Source of the DNA: Cyclobacteriaceae bacterium
GTDB lineage: Bacteria > Bacteroidota > Bacteroidia > Cytophagales > Cyclobacteriaceae
Length of the DNA: 24,242 nt
Assembly: GCA_025455225.1 (NCBI GenBank)
Contig: JALOMY010000005.1
Coordinates: forward strand, 1 to 24,242
Direction of reading: 5' to 3'
Shown piece by piece: positions 14,205-22,653 of this stretch. The notes under the pieces were generated by a model. That model saw only the letters and a list, made by a program, of their open reading frames with translations, did not search any database and was not told the DNA's origin. A program made the translations under genes and the position numbers. Every line of letters begins with the position of its first letter. Positions within the stretch are counted from its first letter, which is position 1.

Positions 14205-15344
14205 ATGAAACAACATGGTATTCATGGGTACCTATTAATCGCTGCATGGATTATGTTTTCGTGCAGCAATACAGCCAACAAGGAAGAAGTATTGGAGCCG
14301 GAGGAATTTCCGGTAATTGAAGTATTCCGTAAAGACGTTAATATTCCGCTGGAATACGTAGCCAGCATACAGGCTTTTCAAAATGTTGAAATCCGAGCAC
14401 GCGTTGAAGGCTACCTTGAGCAGATCCTGGTTGATGAAGGCAAGGAGGTGCGCAAAGGTCAGCTCATGTTCAAGATCAATGATGAAGAATACCGGGCCGA
14501 TCTTGCCCGGGCAAGGGCCAACATCATCAGTGCCGAAGCAGAAGCAAAATCGGCAACTGTAGAACTGGAGCGCGTGAGGTTATTGGTAAATAAGAACATT
14601 ATTACCAAAACCGAATTAGATCTGGCTGAAGCCAAACTCGAAATCGCCCGGTCACGCATTGAGCAGGCTAAAGCTGAAGAAACAGCCGCAGCCATTAGGT
14701 TAACCAATTCAAGCATCCGTTCTCCCTTTGATGGTATTATCGACCGGATACCGTTTAAGGTGGGCAGCCTGATCAATGCCGGAACTTTGCTAACCACCAT
14801 TTCAGATATTGAAACCGTTAATGCGTACTTCAATGTTTCTGAGGTTGAATACCTGGAGAATTTCAGGAAGCGGAGCAGTGGTGATACCCTTTTTCTGGCA
14901 AACACAGAATTGATCCTGGCTAATGGTGAACTCTACCCGCTTAAAGGAAGAATTGAAACCATGGAAAGTGAGTTTGAAGCCGGCACTGGAGCAATAGCCG
15001 TTCGTGTTAAATTCCGCAATCCACAGCATTTACTCAAACACGGTTCAACCGGAAAGATCCGCATACAGGATTCCCGAAAGGGGGCTATTCTGATTCCACA
15101 GAAATCAACAGTCGAAATTCAGGACAAGAATTACGTATACCTGCTCAACGAAAATCAAACGGTTGTATTGAAGAGTTTTGTACCGATCAGTCGTATTGGC
15201 GAGTACTACGTGGTGGGAAAAGGTCTTGAAGAAAAGGACAAGATTATTTACGAAGGCATTCAAAATGTGCGCGAGGGAATGGTAATCAGGCCACGATTGG
15301 TTAGCACGGAAGAGGTATTGAAAGAAAACGCAATAATCTACTAG
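14205..15344 (+). CDS. RND efflux periplasmic adaptor (AcrA/MexA-like lipoprotein)
   Basis: This is the periplasmic adaptor of the RND pump encoded next. A lipoprotein signal ends at Cys20 (IMFSC), so the protein should be lipid-anchored. The order is typical: the lipoyl half-motif (VEIRARVEGYLEQILVDEGKEVRKGQLMFKID-like, residues 60-90), an alpha-helical hairpin (about 95-165), the second lipoyl half (IRSPFDGIIDRIPFKVGSLI, 167-186), then beta-barrel and membrane-proximal domains. The length of 379 residues is usual for AcrA-type proteins. The pump gene starts four bases after its stop, so it is first in the operon adaptor-pump-channel. Confidence 0.95.
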   Translation: MKQHGIHGYLLIAAWIMFSCSNTANKEEVLEPEEFPVIEVFRKDVNIPLEYVASIQAFQNVEIRARVEGYLEQILVDEGKEVRKGQLMFKINDEEYRADLARARANIISAEAEAKSATVELERVRLLVNKNIITKTELDLAEAKLEIARSRIEQAKAEETAAAIRLTNSSIRSPFDGIIDRIPFKVGSLINAGTLLTTISDIETVNAYFNVSEVEYLENFRKRSSGDTLFLANTELILANGELYPLKGRIETMESEFEAGTGAIAVRVKFRNPQHLLKHGSTGKIRIQDSRKGAILIPQKSTVEIQDKNYVYLLNENQTVVLKSFVPISRIGEYYVVGKGLEEKDKIIYEGIQNVREGMVIRPRLVSTEEVLKENAIIY

Positions 15345-15348
15345 GGGC

Positions 15349-18300
15349 ATGCTGAATACATTTATTAAACGTCCCATTTTGTCGTTGGTGATCTCCCTAA
15401 TGATCACATTATTGGGTGTGCTTGCAGTTTTCACGCTTCCGGTAACTCAATTCCCTGAAATTGTACCGCCCTCGGTTACGGTAACGGCCAAGTATACCGG
15501 TGCCAATGCAGAAGTATGTGCAAAAGCAGTAGCCACTCCGCTTGAACGCGCTATCAACGGTGTGCCGGGTATGACTTACATGTCATCGGTTTCGAGCAAC
15601 AATGGTACAACCCTTATAACAGTATTTTTTAAAGTAGGTACAGATCCGGATGTAGCCGCGGTAAATGTGCAGAACCGTGTAAGCACTGTGCTGGACGAAT
15701 TGCCGGAAGAAGTTATCAAAGCCGGTGTGCAAACGGAGAAGGAGGTAAACAGCATGTTGCTTTACCTAAACCTATTCAGTGAAGATGAAGCCGCTGATGA
15801 AAAGTTTGTTTACAACTTTGCCGACATCAACATATTGCCTGAACTCAAACGCATAGATGGAGTAGGATATGCCGAAATAATGGGTAACCGCGATTACTCC
15901 ATGCGCGTATGGCTTCAACCTGAAAAGCTTGCTTCCTACAATGTGTCTACCGATGAGGTGATTGAAGCCATTCGAGCTACTAACGTGGAAGCGGCACCAG
16001 GTAAAACAGGCGAAAGTTCAGATAAGCGTTCGCAGTCGTTGCAGTATGTACTAAAATACACGGGCAAATTCATTGAAGTGGAGCAATATGAAGACATCAT
16101 CATCAAAGCCAACCAGGATGGATCTTTATTGAAACTTAAAGACGTGGCCGATGTGGAATTTGGCTCCTTTAGTTATCATATGGATTCGAAAACCGATGGA
16201 CGTCCTTCAGCTTCGATAATGATCAAGCAACGCCCCGGTTCCAATGCCAGCGAAGTAATTGCGAATGTTAAAAAGCGGATGAAGGAACTGGAGGCATCGT
16301 CATTCCCACCGAAAATGAAATTCAATTATGCCTATGACGTTTCGCGGTTTTTGGATGCTTCCATTGATGAAGTGGTGAAAACCCTAATCGAAGCTTTTAT
16401 CCTGGTGTCGATTGTTGTTTTTCTGTTCCTACAGGATTTCCGGTCTACCTTGATCCCTGCTCTTGCTGTGCCTGTTGCTATTGTCGGAACGTTTGCGTTT
16501 ATGCAGTTGCTCGGTTTCTCCATCAACCTGCTCACCCTCTTCGCCATGGTGCTGGCCATTGGTATTGTGGTCGACAACGCCATTGTAGTAGTAGAGGCCA
16601 TTCATGCCAAAATGCATGAGGAGAATCTGGATGCCAAACAGGCTACTTTTAAATCAATGCGCGAAATAGCGGGTGCCATCATCGCCATAACCCTGGTGAT
16701 GTCGGCTGTGTTTATTCCGGTTGCGTTTATGTCCGGACCGGTTGGCATTTTTTACCGTCAGTTTTCTTTAACACTGGCCATTGCTATTATTATATCTGGT
16801 GTTAATGCACTTACGCTTACCCCGGCACTGTGTGCCCTGATCCTTAAACCAACGCATCACAGCAAGAACCCGTTGCTTCAACGGTTTTTTAACGGATTCA
16901 ATGCCGGCTATGATAAAATCGAACAGGCATACAAAGCCCTGGTGGGTAAATATGCGTCCAAACAACGGCTCACGTTACTCATTGTGGTTGTATTCGTGGC
17001 AGGCGTTTGGGGCATATCCCAGATTCTTCCTTCCGGCTTCATCCCAACAGAAGATCAAGGTGTGATTTACGTTAATGTTACTACTCCCCCCGGATCAACA
17101 GTAGAGCGAACCGGTAAAGTGCTGGATGAAATCACTCGCGTTAGCCAGCAATATGAAGCCGTTGAAAATATTTCTACACTGGGTGGCTACAGCCTGATTA
17201 CGGAATCAGCTGGTGCTTCTTTTGGCATGGCCATGATCAACCTGAAGCCCTGGGAGGAGCGTGAGCAATCGGTTACGGATCTGATTCAGCAATTGCAGGA
17301 GAACACCCGGCACATCACCGATGCTGTTATAGAATTTTTCCCTCCGCCTACGGTACCCGGTTTTGGTAATGCCAGCGGATTTGAATTGCGATTGATTGAT
17401 AAAACCGGTTCAGGAAATTTAAATCGTCTCGATGAAGTGGCCACTGAGTTTATTCACAAAATCAAGGAACGGCCTGAAATCGACAATGCCTTTACCAGTT
17501 TCGACCCGAATTTTCCACAGTATATGATCCATGTGGATTATAAGCTGGCTGCACAGAAGGATGTAAGCGTTGCCGATGCAATGAATTCACTGCAGACGCT
17601 GGTAGGCAGTTATTATGCCAGCAACTTTGTTCGTTTTGGACTGATGTATAAAGTGATGGTTCAGGCCGGCCCTGAATACCGTGGCAAGCCCGAAGACATT
17701 CTGAAATTATATGTAAAAAACAGGCGGGGTGAAATGGTACAATATGGAACCTTTATCCGCCTTGAGCGTGTGTTTGGTGCTGAGCAGATAACCCGCTACA
17801 ACATGTCGTATGCCACGATGATCAACGGTGAAGCAGCGCAAGGATTCAGCAGCGGGCAGGCCATTCGGGCGGTGGAGGAAGTGGCAAAGGAATTACCCCG
17901 CGGATTTACGTATGAATGGTCGGGTATTACGCGGGAGGAAATTCTTTCCGGTAACCAGGTGATTTTTATATTCATCGTTTGTCTTGTGTTTGTATACCTG
18001 TTGCTGGCTGCCCAGTATGAGAGTTTTCTGTTGCCCATGCCGGTATTACTCTCATTGCCTACCGGAATTTTCGGAGCATTCTTTTTTCTGAAGATTCTGG
18101 GTTTGGAAAACAATATTTATGCACAGGTTTCACTGATCATGCTGGTGGGGCTGCTCGGCAAGAATGCCATTCTGATCGTTGAATTTGCCATCCTTAAATA
18201 CAAACAGGGGATGTCGTTGCTGGATGCAGCCATTGAAGGTGCCGGTACCCGGTTTCGTCCCATAATCATGACATCCTTTGCTTTTATTGCCGGATTGATT

Positions 18301-18528
18301 CCATTAGTGATCGCTACCGGTCCCGGCCAGTTGGGTAATCGTTCCATCGGCACATCAGCAGCCGGGGGAATGCTTGTAGGCACCATATTCGGAATCATTG
18401 TAGTGCCCGGACTGTATTTCATTTTTGGTTCTTTAAAAGAAAAGTATTTAAAGGGAAGCATCATTGAAACAGAAAACGAAGAGATGCCTCTGTCTGAATT
18501 GGAACAACGTTCATATGAAAAACCGTAA
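15349..18528 (+). CDS. RND-family efflux pump inner-membrane transporter, HAE1/AcrB type
   Basis: This is a proton-driven multidrug or lipophile export pump, 1059 residues, which is normal. The start MLNTFIKRPILSLVISLMI is typical of HAE1 pumps. TM4 contains AIGIVVDNAIVVVE (403-416) and TM10 GKNAILIVEFA (937-947) with the key lysine at 938. Porter-domain motifs (PPSVTVTAKYTGANAE) and the C-terminal block FRPIIMTSFAFIAGLIPLVIATG are present. The TM4 acidic pair, Asp-Asp in AcrB, is Asp409-Asn410 here. It is preceded by the adaptor (gap four bases) and overlaps the outer-membrane factor by 14 bases, so the three genes form one unit. The substrate cannot be predicted. Confidence 0.96.
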   Translation: MLNTFIKRPILSLVISLMITLLGVLAVFTLPVTQFPEIVPPSVTVTAKYTGANAEVCAKAVATPLERAINGVPGMTYMSSVSSNNGTTLITVFFKVGTDPDVAAVNVQNRVSTVLDELPEEVIKAGVQTEKEVNSMLLYLNLFSEDEAADEKFVYNFADINILPELKRIDGVGYAEIMGNRDYSMRVWLQPEKLASYNVSTDEVIEAIRATNVEAAPGKTGESSDKRSQSLQYVLKYTGKFIEVEQYEDIIIKANQDGSLLKLKDVADVEFGSFSYHMDSKTDGRPSASIMIKQRPGSNASEVIANVKKRMKELEASSFPPKMKFNYAYDVSRFLDASIDEVVKTLIEAFILVSIVVFLFLQDFRSTLIPALAVPVAIVGTFAFMQLLGFSINLLTLFAMVLAIGIVVDNAIVVVEAIHAKMHEENLDAKQATFKSMREIAGAIIAITLVMSAVFIPVAFMSGPVGIFYRQFSLTLAIAIIISGVNALTLTPALCALILKPTHHSKNPLLQRFFNGFNAGYDKIEQAYKALVGKYASKQRLTLLIVVVFVAGVWGISQILPSGFIPTEDQGVIYVNVTTPPGSTVERTGKVLDEITRVSQQYEAVENISTLGGYSLITESAGASFGMAMINLKPWEEREQSVTDLIQQLQENTRHITDAVIEFFPPPTVPGFGNASGFELRLIDKTGSGNLNRLDEVATEFIHKIKERPEIDNAFTSFDPNFPQYMIHVDYKLAAQKDVSVADAMNSLQTLVGSYYASNFVRFGLMYKVMVQAGPEYRGKPEDILKLYVKNRRGEMVQYGTFIRLERVFGAEQITRYNMSYATMINGEAAQGFSSGQAIRAVEEVAKELPRGFTYEWSGITREEILSGNQVIFIFIVCLVFVYLLLAAQYESFLLPMPVLLSLPTGIFGAFFFLKILGLENNIYAQVSLIMLVGLLGKNAILIVEFAILKYKQGMSLLDAAIEGAGTRFRPIIMTSFAFIAGLIPLVIATGPGQLGNRSIGTSAAGGMLVGTIFGIIVVPGLYFIFGSLKEKYLKGSIIETENEEMPLSELEQRSYEKP

Positions 18529-19969
18529 CCGATTTATATGCTTTTTACTGGTCGTCTTAGCGACCGGTCTGATGTTCACCTCCTGTAATCTGCCGCGAGA
18601 GTTAAGCGGAACAGATAAGGTTTCTGTTCCTTCTTCCTATTCAAACATTCCGGATACACTCCAGCGAAGCCAGGAATTGCCTGCATGGCGGGAATTTTTT
18701 ACTGACCCCATGTTGGTACAGCTAATTGATACGGCCATCCGAAACAATCTTGATTTAAAGATTGCCACCCAGCGTATTTACCAGGCACAAGCAGGTTTCA
18801 ATTACAGCAAGCGTGTGTTCTTTCCCAGCATCAATGCGCGGGGCTCAGCCGGCACCACGAAGTATGGCGACTATACGGTAGATGGAGTAGGCAATTTTGA
18901 TACGAATTTTTCTCCCAACCTGTCGGATGATCAACGTATTCCCGATCCGGTTCCTGATTATTTTCTAGGAGTTGAGACTAATTGGGAGATTGGTGTTGCC
19001 GGTAAGTTGCGCAACCGTAAGAAAGCATCTATGTCGCGACTGGCTGCAGCTCAATTCAACCGGCATTATGTACAAACACAACTGGTAGCCGGTACCGCCC
19101 GATTGTACTATGAACTCCTGGCTGTCGACAGTGAACTTAAGATAATTCGTCAGAACCTGGCTTTGCAGGAGCGTGCATTGGAAATCGTGGATATCCAGAA
19201 GCAAAGCGGGCAAATCAATGAACTTGCCGTAAAGCAGTTTCAGGTTCAAATGCTGCAAACCAAAGCCCTGGAAGCCGAGCGTTTGCAATACCGGGTTGGT
19301 GTTGAAAATGCGCTCAATGCATTGCTTGGACGATTCCCTCAAACCGTTCCCCGTAGTGATACGCTTGTAACAACAGCTCAACTCGCAGTAGTTGCTTCCG
19401 ATTTACCGGCCAGTTTACTTCAACTTAGGCCCGATATCCGGGAGGCCGAGCTTAAACTTAAAGCCAATGAGGCGCAGCTTCAGGCGGTGCGAGCCTCGTT
19501 CTTTCCTGTACTCAACATCTCGGCATTTGTCGCATTAAATGGTTTTAATACTGCTTTTTTCTTTAACCCGGCCTCGTTGGCCTACACCTTAACCGGTTCA
19601 TTAACAGCACCGCTGATTAATCGCAACCAGATCATGAATGAATATTACATGCAGGCATCTGAAAAGAAACAGGCGTTTTATGATTATCAGAAAAGTGTGA
19701 TTAGCGGGGTAAGTGAAGTGAGTTCGTATTACAACCGCATGATGGGGTATCAGCGTGTCAGTGAATTGAAACTTCAGGAAGTGAGTGAACTGAAAACTGC
19801 CACAACCATAGCTAACGATTTGTTTTTAACCGGCTATGCGAATTACCTGGAAGTATTGATGGTACGTAAAAGTGTTCTCGATTCTGAAATTCAACTCACT
19901 GAAGCGCGGAAGGAATTTTTTCATGCGTATATTGACTTCTACAAAGCGATGGGTGGAGGTTGGCAATAA
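18515..19969 (+). CDS. RND efflux outer-membrane factor lipoprotein (NodT/OprM type)
   Basis: From ATG 18515 the protein has 484 residues. A lipoprotein signal ends at Cys24 (LMFTSC), the membrane anchor usual in OprM/NodT-type factors. The OEP repeats are recognisable: DTAIRNNLDLKIATQRIYQAQAGFNYSKRVFFPSINARGSAG (near 70-110) and, in the second half, LRPDIREAELKLKANEAQLQAVRASFFPVLNISAF, which corresponds to the family's conserved RPD segment. The start lies inside the 3' end of the pump gene (14-base overlap), so translation is probably coupled. An open frame reaches back to 18464, but those residues are not signal-like, so I chose 18515. The next gene begins 20 bases downstream. Confidence 0.94.
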   Translation: MKNRNRFICFLLVVLATGLMFTSCNLPRELSGTDKVSVPSSYSNIPDTLQRSQELPAWREFFTDPMLVQLIDTAIRNNLDLKIATQRIYQAQAGFNYSKRVFFPSINARGSAGTTKYGDYTVDGVGNFDTNFSPNLSDDQRIPDPVPDYFLGVETNWEIGVAGKLRNRKKASMSRLAAAQFNRHYVQTQLVAGTARLYYELLAVDSELKIIRQNLALQERALEIVDIQKQSGQINELAVKQFQVQMLQTKALEAERLQYRVGVENALNALLGRFPQTVPRSDTLVTTAQLAVVASDLPASLLQLRPDIREAELKLKANEAQLQAVRASFFPVLNISAFVALNGFNTAFFFNPASLAYTLTGSLTAPLINRNQIMNEYYMQASEKKQAFYDYQKSVISGVSEVSSYYNRMMGYQRVSELKLQEVSELKTATTIANDLFLTGYANYLEVLMVRKSVLDSEIQLTEARKEFFHAYIDFYKAMGGGWQ

Positions 19970-19989
19970 TTTGGTTTAATCGCTAAATC

Positions 19990-21243
19990 ATGAAAGCACA
20001 TTCAATTGTTTTTCTCTTTGCTATTTTGAGTACGTTCGGATGCTCATCTAAACGGGAAGATGCAGGTAGTATTACATTAAAGGTGGGAGCATCGTCTTCA
20101 CCAGTTAACCCGTCTCTGGGTTCATTTATTGCCGGTGACAAGCAAAACCGTACGTTTACTGCTGTACACGACAGCCTTTATGCGAAAGCGGTTGTTGCAG
20201 ATGACGGGAATACAATGCTGGCAATCGTTACGATCGATTGTATCGGGTTGCTGTATCCGCAGGTAAATGCCATTCGAGAACAAGCTGCCCGGTTGACCCT
20301 GGTGCCATATGATCATATAGTTGTTTCTTCGACACATACACATTCAGGTCCAGATGTGGTGGGACTGTGGGGAGCCGATTACGAGCACAGCGGAGTTGAT
20401 TCGGCCTACCTGGCATTACTTGTACAAACTGCAGCAGAACAAATCCGACTGGCGTATGAACAACGGAAACCGGTTACTGTAGTGACAGCACAAACCAGTT
20501 ACGGTGAAGAGTGGGTAGCCAATATTGCCGATGAAGAAATCGACCGTTCGGTCAGTATTATGGGGTTTGTTGATGAATCCGGAAAAATGGTAGCTACTCT
20601 CACCAATTTTGCCTGCCACCCAACCTTTATGGATGCTGTCTTTTCTCATGTTTCATCCGATTACATAGGTGCATTTTATCATTCTATGAAGAAACATTAT
20701 CCCGGAGAACATTTGTTTCTTCAGGGTGCTATCGGGGGTTGGGTGCAACCCGTTGAAGGAAAGGGCAGCCTCGAGAAAGCAAAGCTTCGTGGAGATGAAT
20801 TAGCTTCTGTTGTTAAAAATGCCCTGTCATCACCAGATACGCTTACATCCTGCATAATAAAGTTTGAATCAGAGAAAATTTATCTACCTGTAGAGAATGA
20901 GGCATGGAAACAATTATCCGCAAGTGGATTAATTAAGCGAGTAATCACTGATTCCGTTGAAACTGAAGTAGCCTGGTTCGCCATTGGTAACGCGCAATTT
21001 GCTACACATCCGGGAGAAACTACTCCTTACCTTGGTTTAAAAACGAAAAATATGATGTCAGGAAATCCAAAGTTTGTGATGGGCCTAACTCAGGATGCGC
21101 TTGGCTATATTCTAAAACCAGAATTTTTTGAAGATCCACCTAAACCGCATTCAGAATATCTGACCCGTATGTCGGTTGGGAAAAAGGCATCTCCGATAAT
21201 TGAAGAAACACTCTCGAGAATTATTCCCCATCAAGCAGATTGA
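19990..21243 (+). CDS. Lipoprotein of the neutral/alkaline ceramidase fold (N-terminal domain only)
   Basis: The first 250 residues resemble the neutral/alkaline non-lysosomal ceramidase family, which cleaves N-acyl sphingoid lipids. The motif SSTHTHSGPD (113-122) carries candidate zinc histidines; His210 in FACHPT and Glu343 in HPGETTP are at positions expected for further metal ligands. The protein is 417 residues against roughly 650 for Pseudomonas-type ceramidases, so the C-terminal domain is missing. The region of the ceramidase nucleophile motif GDVSPN reads GGWVQP (249-254), without serine. Residues 1-18 form a lipoprotein signal (FGC, Cys18). It starts 20 bases after the outer-membrane factor and is likely in the RND operon. 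It may hydrolyse something other than ceramide; I am sure of the fold, not of the activity. Confidence 0.82.
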   Translation: MKAHSIVFLFAILSTFGCSSKREDAGSITLKVGASSSPVNPSLGSFIAGDKQNRTFTAVHDSLYAKAVVADDGNTMLAIVTIDCIGLLYPQVNAIREQAARLTLVPYDHIVVSSTHTHSGPDVVGLWGADYEHSGVDSAYLALLVQTAAEQIRLAYEQRKPVTVVTAQTSYGEEWVANIADEEIDRSVSIMGFVDESGKMVATLTNFACHPTFMDAVFSHVSSDYIGAFYHSMKKHYPGEHLFLQGAIGGWVQPVEGKGSLEKAKLRGDELASVVKNALSSPDTLTSCIIKFESEKIYLPVENEAWKQLSASGLIKRVITDSVETEVAWFAIGNAQFATHPGETTPYLGLKTKNMMSGNPKFVMGLTQDALGYILKPEFFEDPPKPHSEYLTRMSVGKKASPIIEETLSRIIPHQAD

Positions 21244-21277
21244 TTTTAGTTTTTTAATTTAATCTTCCAACTCGGCT

Positions 21278-21814
21278 TTATTCCTGCTGAAAATCTAATT
21301 TCATTAACCAGTCGGTCTGCAGATCATTTCCGAGGAGAAAGGAATGGGTGGCATATTGCGTAAAACCCTCACGTTGATAAAATCGAATCGCCTTGCTGTT
21401 TTTTTCCCACACACCAAGCCAGATAGCTTCATAGCCTTCGTTCCGTGCAAAATTTATTGCATACTGAATCAAGGTATAACCAAGCTTAAGATTTTGATAT
21501 TCGTTCACTACATACAAGCGCTGCAGTTCCACCGCGTGCAATCCTTTTGGTTGGTCATCGCTGAACCCGGAACGCAATTTCATATAGCCAACTGGCACAT
21601 CGTCCAGCAAGATAAAAAAGAAATTATTCTGGTTATCAATAAGTTCTTCTTCCAATTGTTTAGCGGAAAGATTTTCCCGGATGTACTGTTCAATGTCTTC
21701 CTGTTTATTTTGTGATGCAAAGGCATCATAAAAGGTCTTTTGAGACAAGCGAACCAATGTTTCAAGATCCTTGATATCAACGGGCCGAATAGAAATGGAT
21801 TCTGGTTGCTTCAT
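21278..21814 (-). CDS. GNAT-family N-acetyltransferase
   Basis: It probably transfers acetyl from acetyl-CoA to an amine (polyamine, peptide or antibiotic; unknown). Motif A is LQRLYVVNEYQNLKLGYTLIQYA (98-120), where the acetyl-CoA loop consensus Q/R-x-x-G-x-G/A reads Gln107-Asn-Leu-Lys110-Leu-Gly112: the middle glycine is a lysine. Motif B follows as IWLGVWEKNSKAIRFYQREGF (131-151), which is characteristic of GNATs. The layout and length (178 residues) resemble PaiA-type polyamine acetyltransferases, a weak resemblance only. It lies downstream of the beta-barrel gene on the same strand (gap 34 bases) and ends convergent with the ceramidase-fold gene. Confidence 0.9.
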   Translation of the reverse strand: MKQPESISIRPVDIKDLETLVRLSQKTFYDAFASQNKQEDIEQYIRENLSAKQLEEELIDNQNNFFFILLDDVPVGYMKLRSGFSDDQPKGLHAVELQRLYVVNEYQNLKLGYTLIQYAINFARNEGYEAIWLGVWEKNSKAIRFYQREGFTQYATHSFLLGNDLQTDWLMKLDFQQE

Positions 21815-21848
21815 GATTCAATGTTAGTCGTTATAAACGCGAAACGGT

Positions 21849-22421
21849 TTATTCTTTCCGCAACGGATTAAAACCAACCGAAAAGTTATAGGTTATAATG
21901 CTTTGATCGGGTGGTGGATTGGCATTAAGTTCTGTTAGACTGGCCGTACCGTGTAATTGAAGCGTAACGGCAGGACTTACATAGAAACTAACTCCATAAC
22001 GAATACCGGTGTAGGTCTTCTTGAACTCTTCTTTTATGTTTTGATCTTCAAACGAAGCCCGAATAAGAAAGGAAAATTGGGGACCAGCCTGGAATCTGAA
22101 TTTCTTTAATCGATAAGTCACTAAAACCGGAAGATCGAGGTAATCCATTTTCTGAGTAGAATTTACAAAGCGAAAAGATTCTTCCGGTAATCGGACACCC
22201 GCCATTGTATATATCAATCCGGATTTAATTAGGAATGATTTGCTTAGTTGTATCCCACCGTAAACACCTCCATGCCAGGAAAAGCGGGGAGATGTGTCAA
22301 CATCCTGTTCAACACCTTTCAGGTTAGAAACAGTAAAACCTGAAATGATATCGAGTTCATGCTGGGCATAACCCTTAAGTATAGCAAGGATTAGAAAAAG
22401 CAGAATCAAAACTTTTTTCAT
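21849..22421 (-). CDS. Small outer-membrane beta-barrel protein (OMP_b-brl_2 / porin-family type)
   Basis: It is a predicted eight-stranded barrel of the family common in Bacteroidota, with no enzymatic motif. Residues 1-20 form a signal peptide (ILLFLILAILKGYAQ). The mature chain alternates polar and hydrophobic residues, with repeated strand-turn units: SWHGGVYGGIQLSKSFLIKSGLIYT, LDLPVLVTYRLKKFRFQAGPQFSFLI, GIRYGVSFYVSPAVTLQLHGTASL, and a final strand ending IITYNFSVGFNPL. The length of 190 residues is usual. Role unknown; structural or adhesion functions are typical guesses. It is upstream of the GNAT gene and may be co-transcribed with it. The upstream spacer is the longest gene-free stretch of the window. 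Confidence 0.88.
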   Translation of the reverse strand: MKKVLILLFLILAILKGYAQHELDIISGFTVSNLKGVEQDVDTSPRFSWHGGVYGGIQLSKSFLIKSGLIYTMAGVRLPEESFRFVNSTQKMDYLDLPVLVTYRLKKFRFQAGPQFSFLIRASFEDQNIKEEFKKTYTGIRYGVSFYVSPAVTLQLHGTASLTELNANPPPDQSIITYNFSVGFNPLRKE

Positions 22422-22653
22422 AGCAGGAATATTCTTTAGTTAATTTAGGTTTAAGTGAAAATCAGTCTCTAAGTCAATGCACTTCATAGATAATAACGAT
22501 TACCAATTTCAAAAGAACTAAGGAAATTGTACATTCAATTATCGATTCTTGCTAAGAAAGGAATTTTCATGAATAAAGATTCAGTATGCTTGAAATAATT
22601 TATATGAGATACTTTTAAATATACTTTAACACAAGCTTTAAACGGTTAAACGT
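22422..22653. other. AT-rich intergenic region between divergent OMP and DUF1801 genes
   Basis: These 232 bases should hold the promoters of both divergent genes. The only box I see is TACTTTTA (22610-22617, plus strand, seven of eight of TAnnTTTG), with a TTG 17 bases before it, a short spacer. I see no -7 box for the minus strand, and no RNA gene, hairpin or further reading frame that I would support. Confidence 0.6.

Noticed and set aside
18464..18514. Upstream in-frame extension of the second outer-membrane factor
   Set aside because: The added 17 residues precede a complete lipoprotein signal, so the start at 18515 is preferred.
22422..22653. The AT-rich 232-base spacer considered as an attachment site or small RNA gene
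   Set aside because: There are no direct repeats, no tRNA fragment and no strong hairpin; it looks like an ordinary divergent promoter region.
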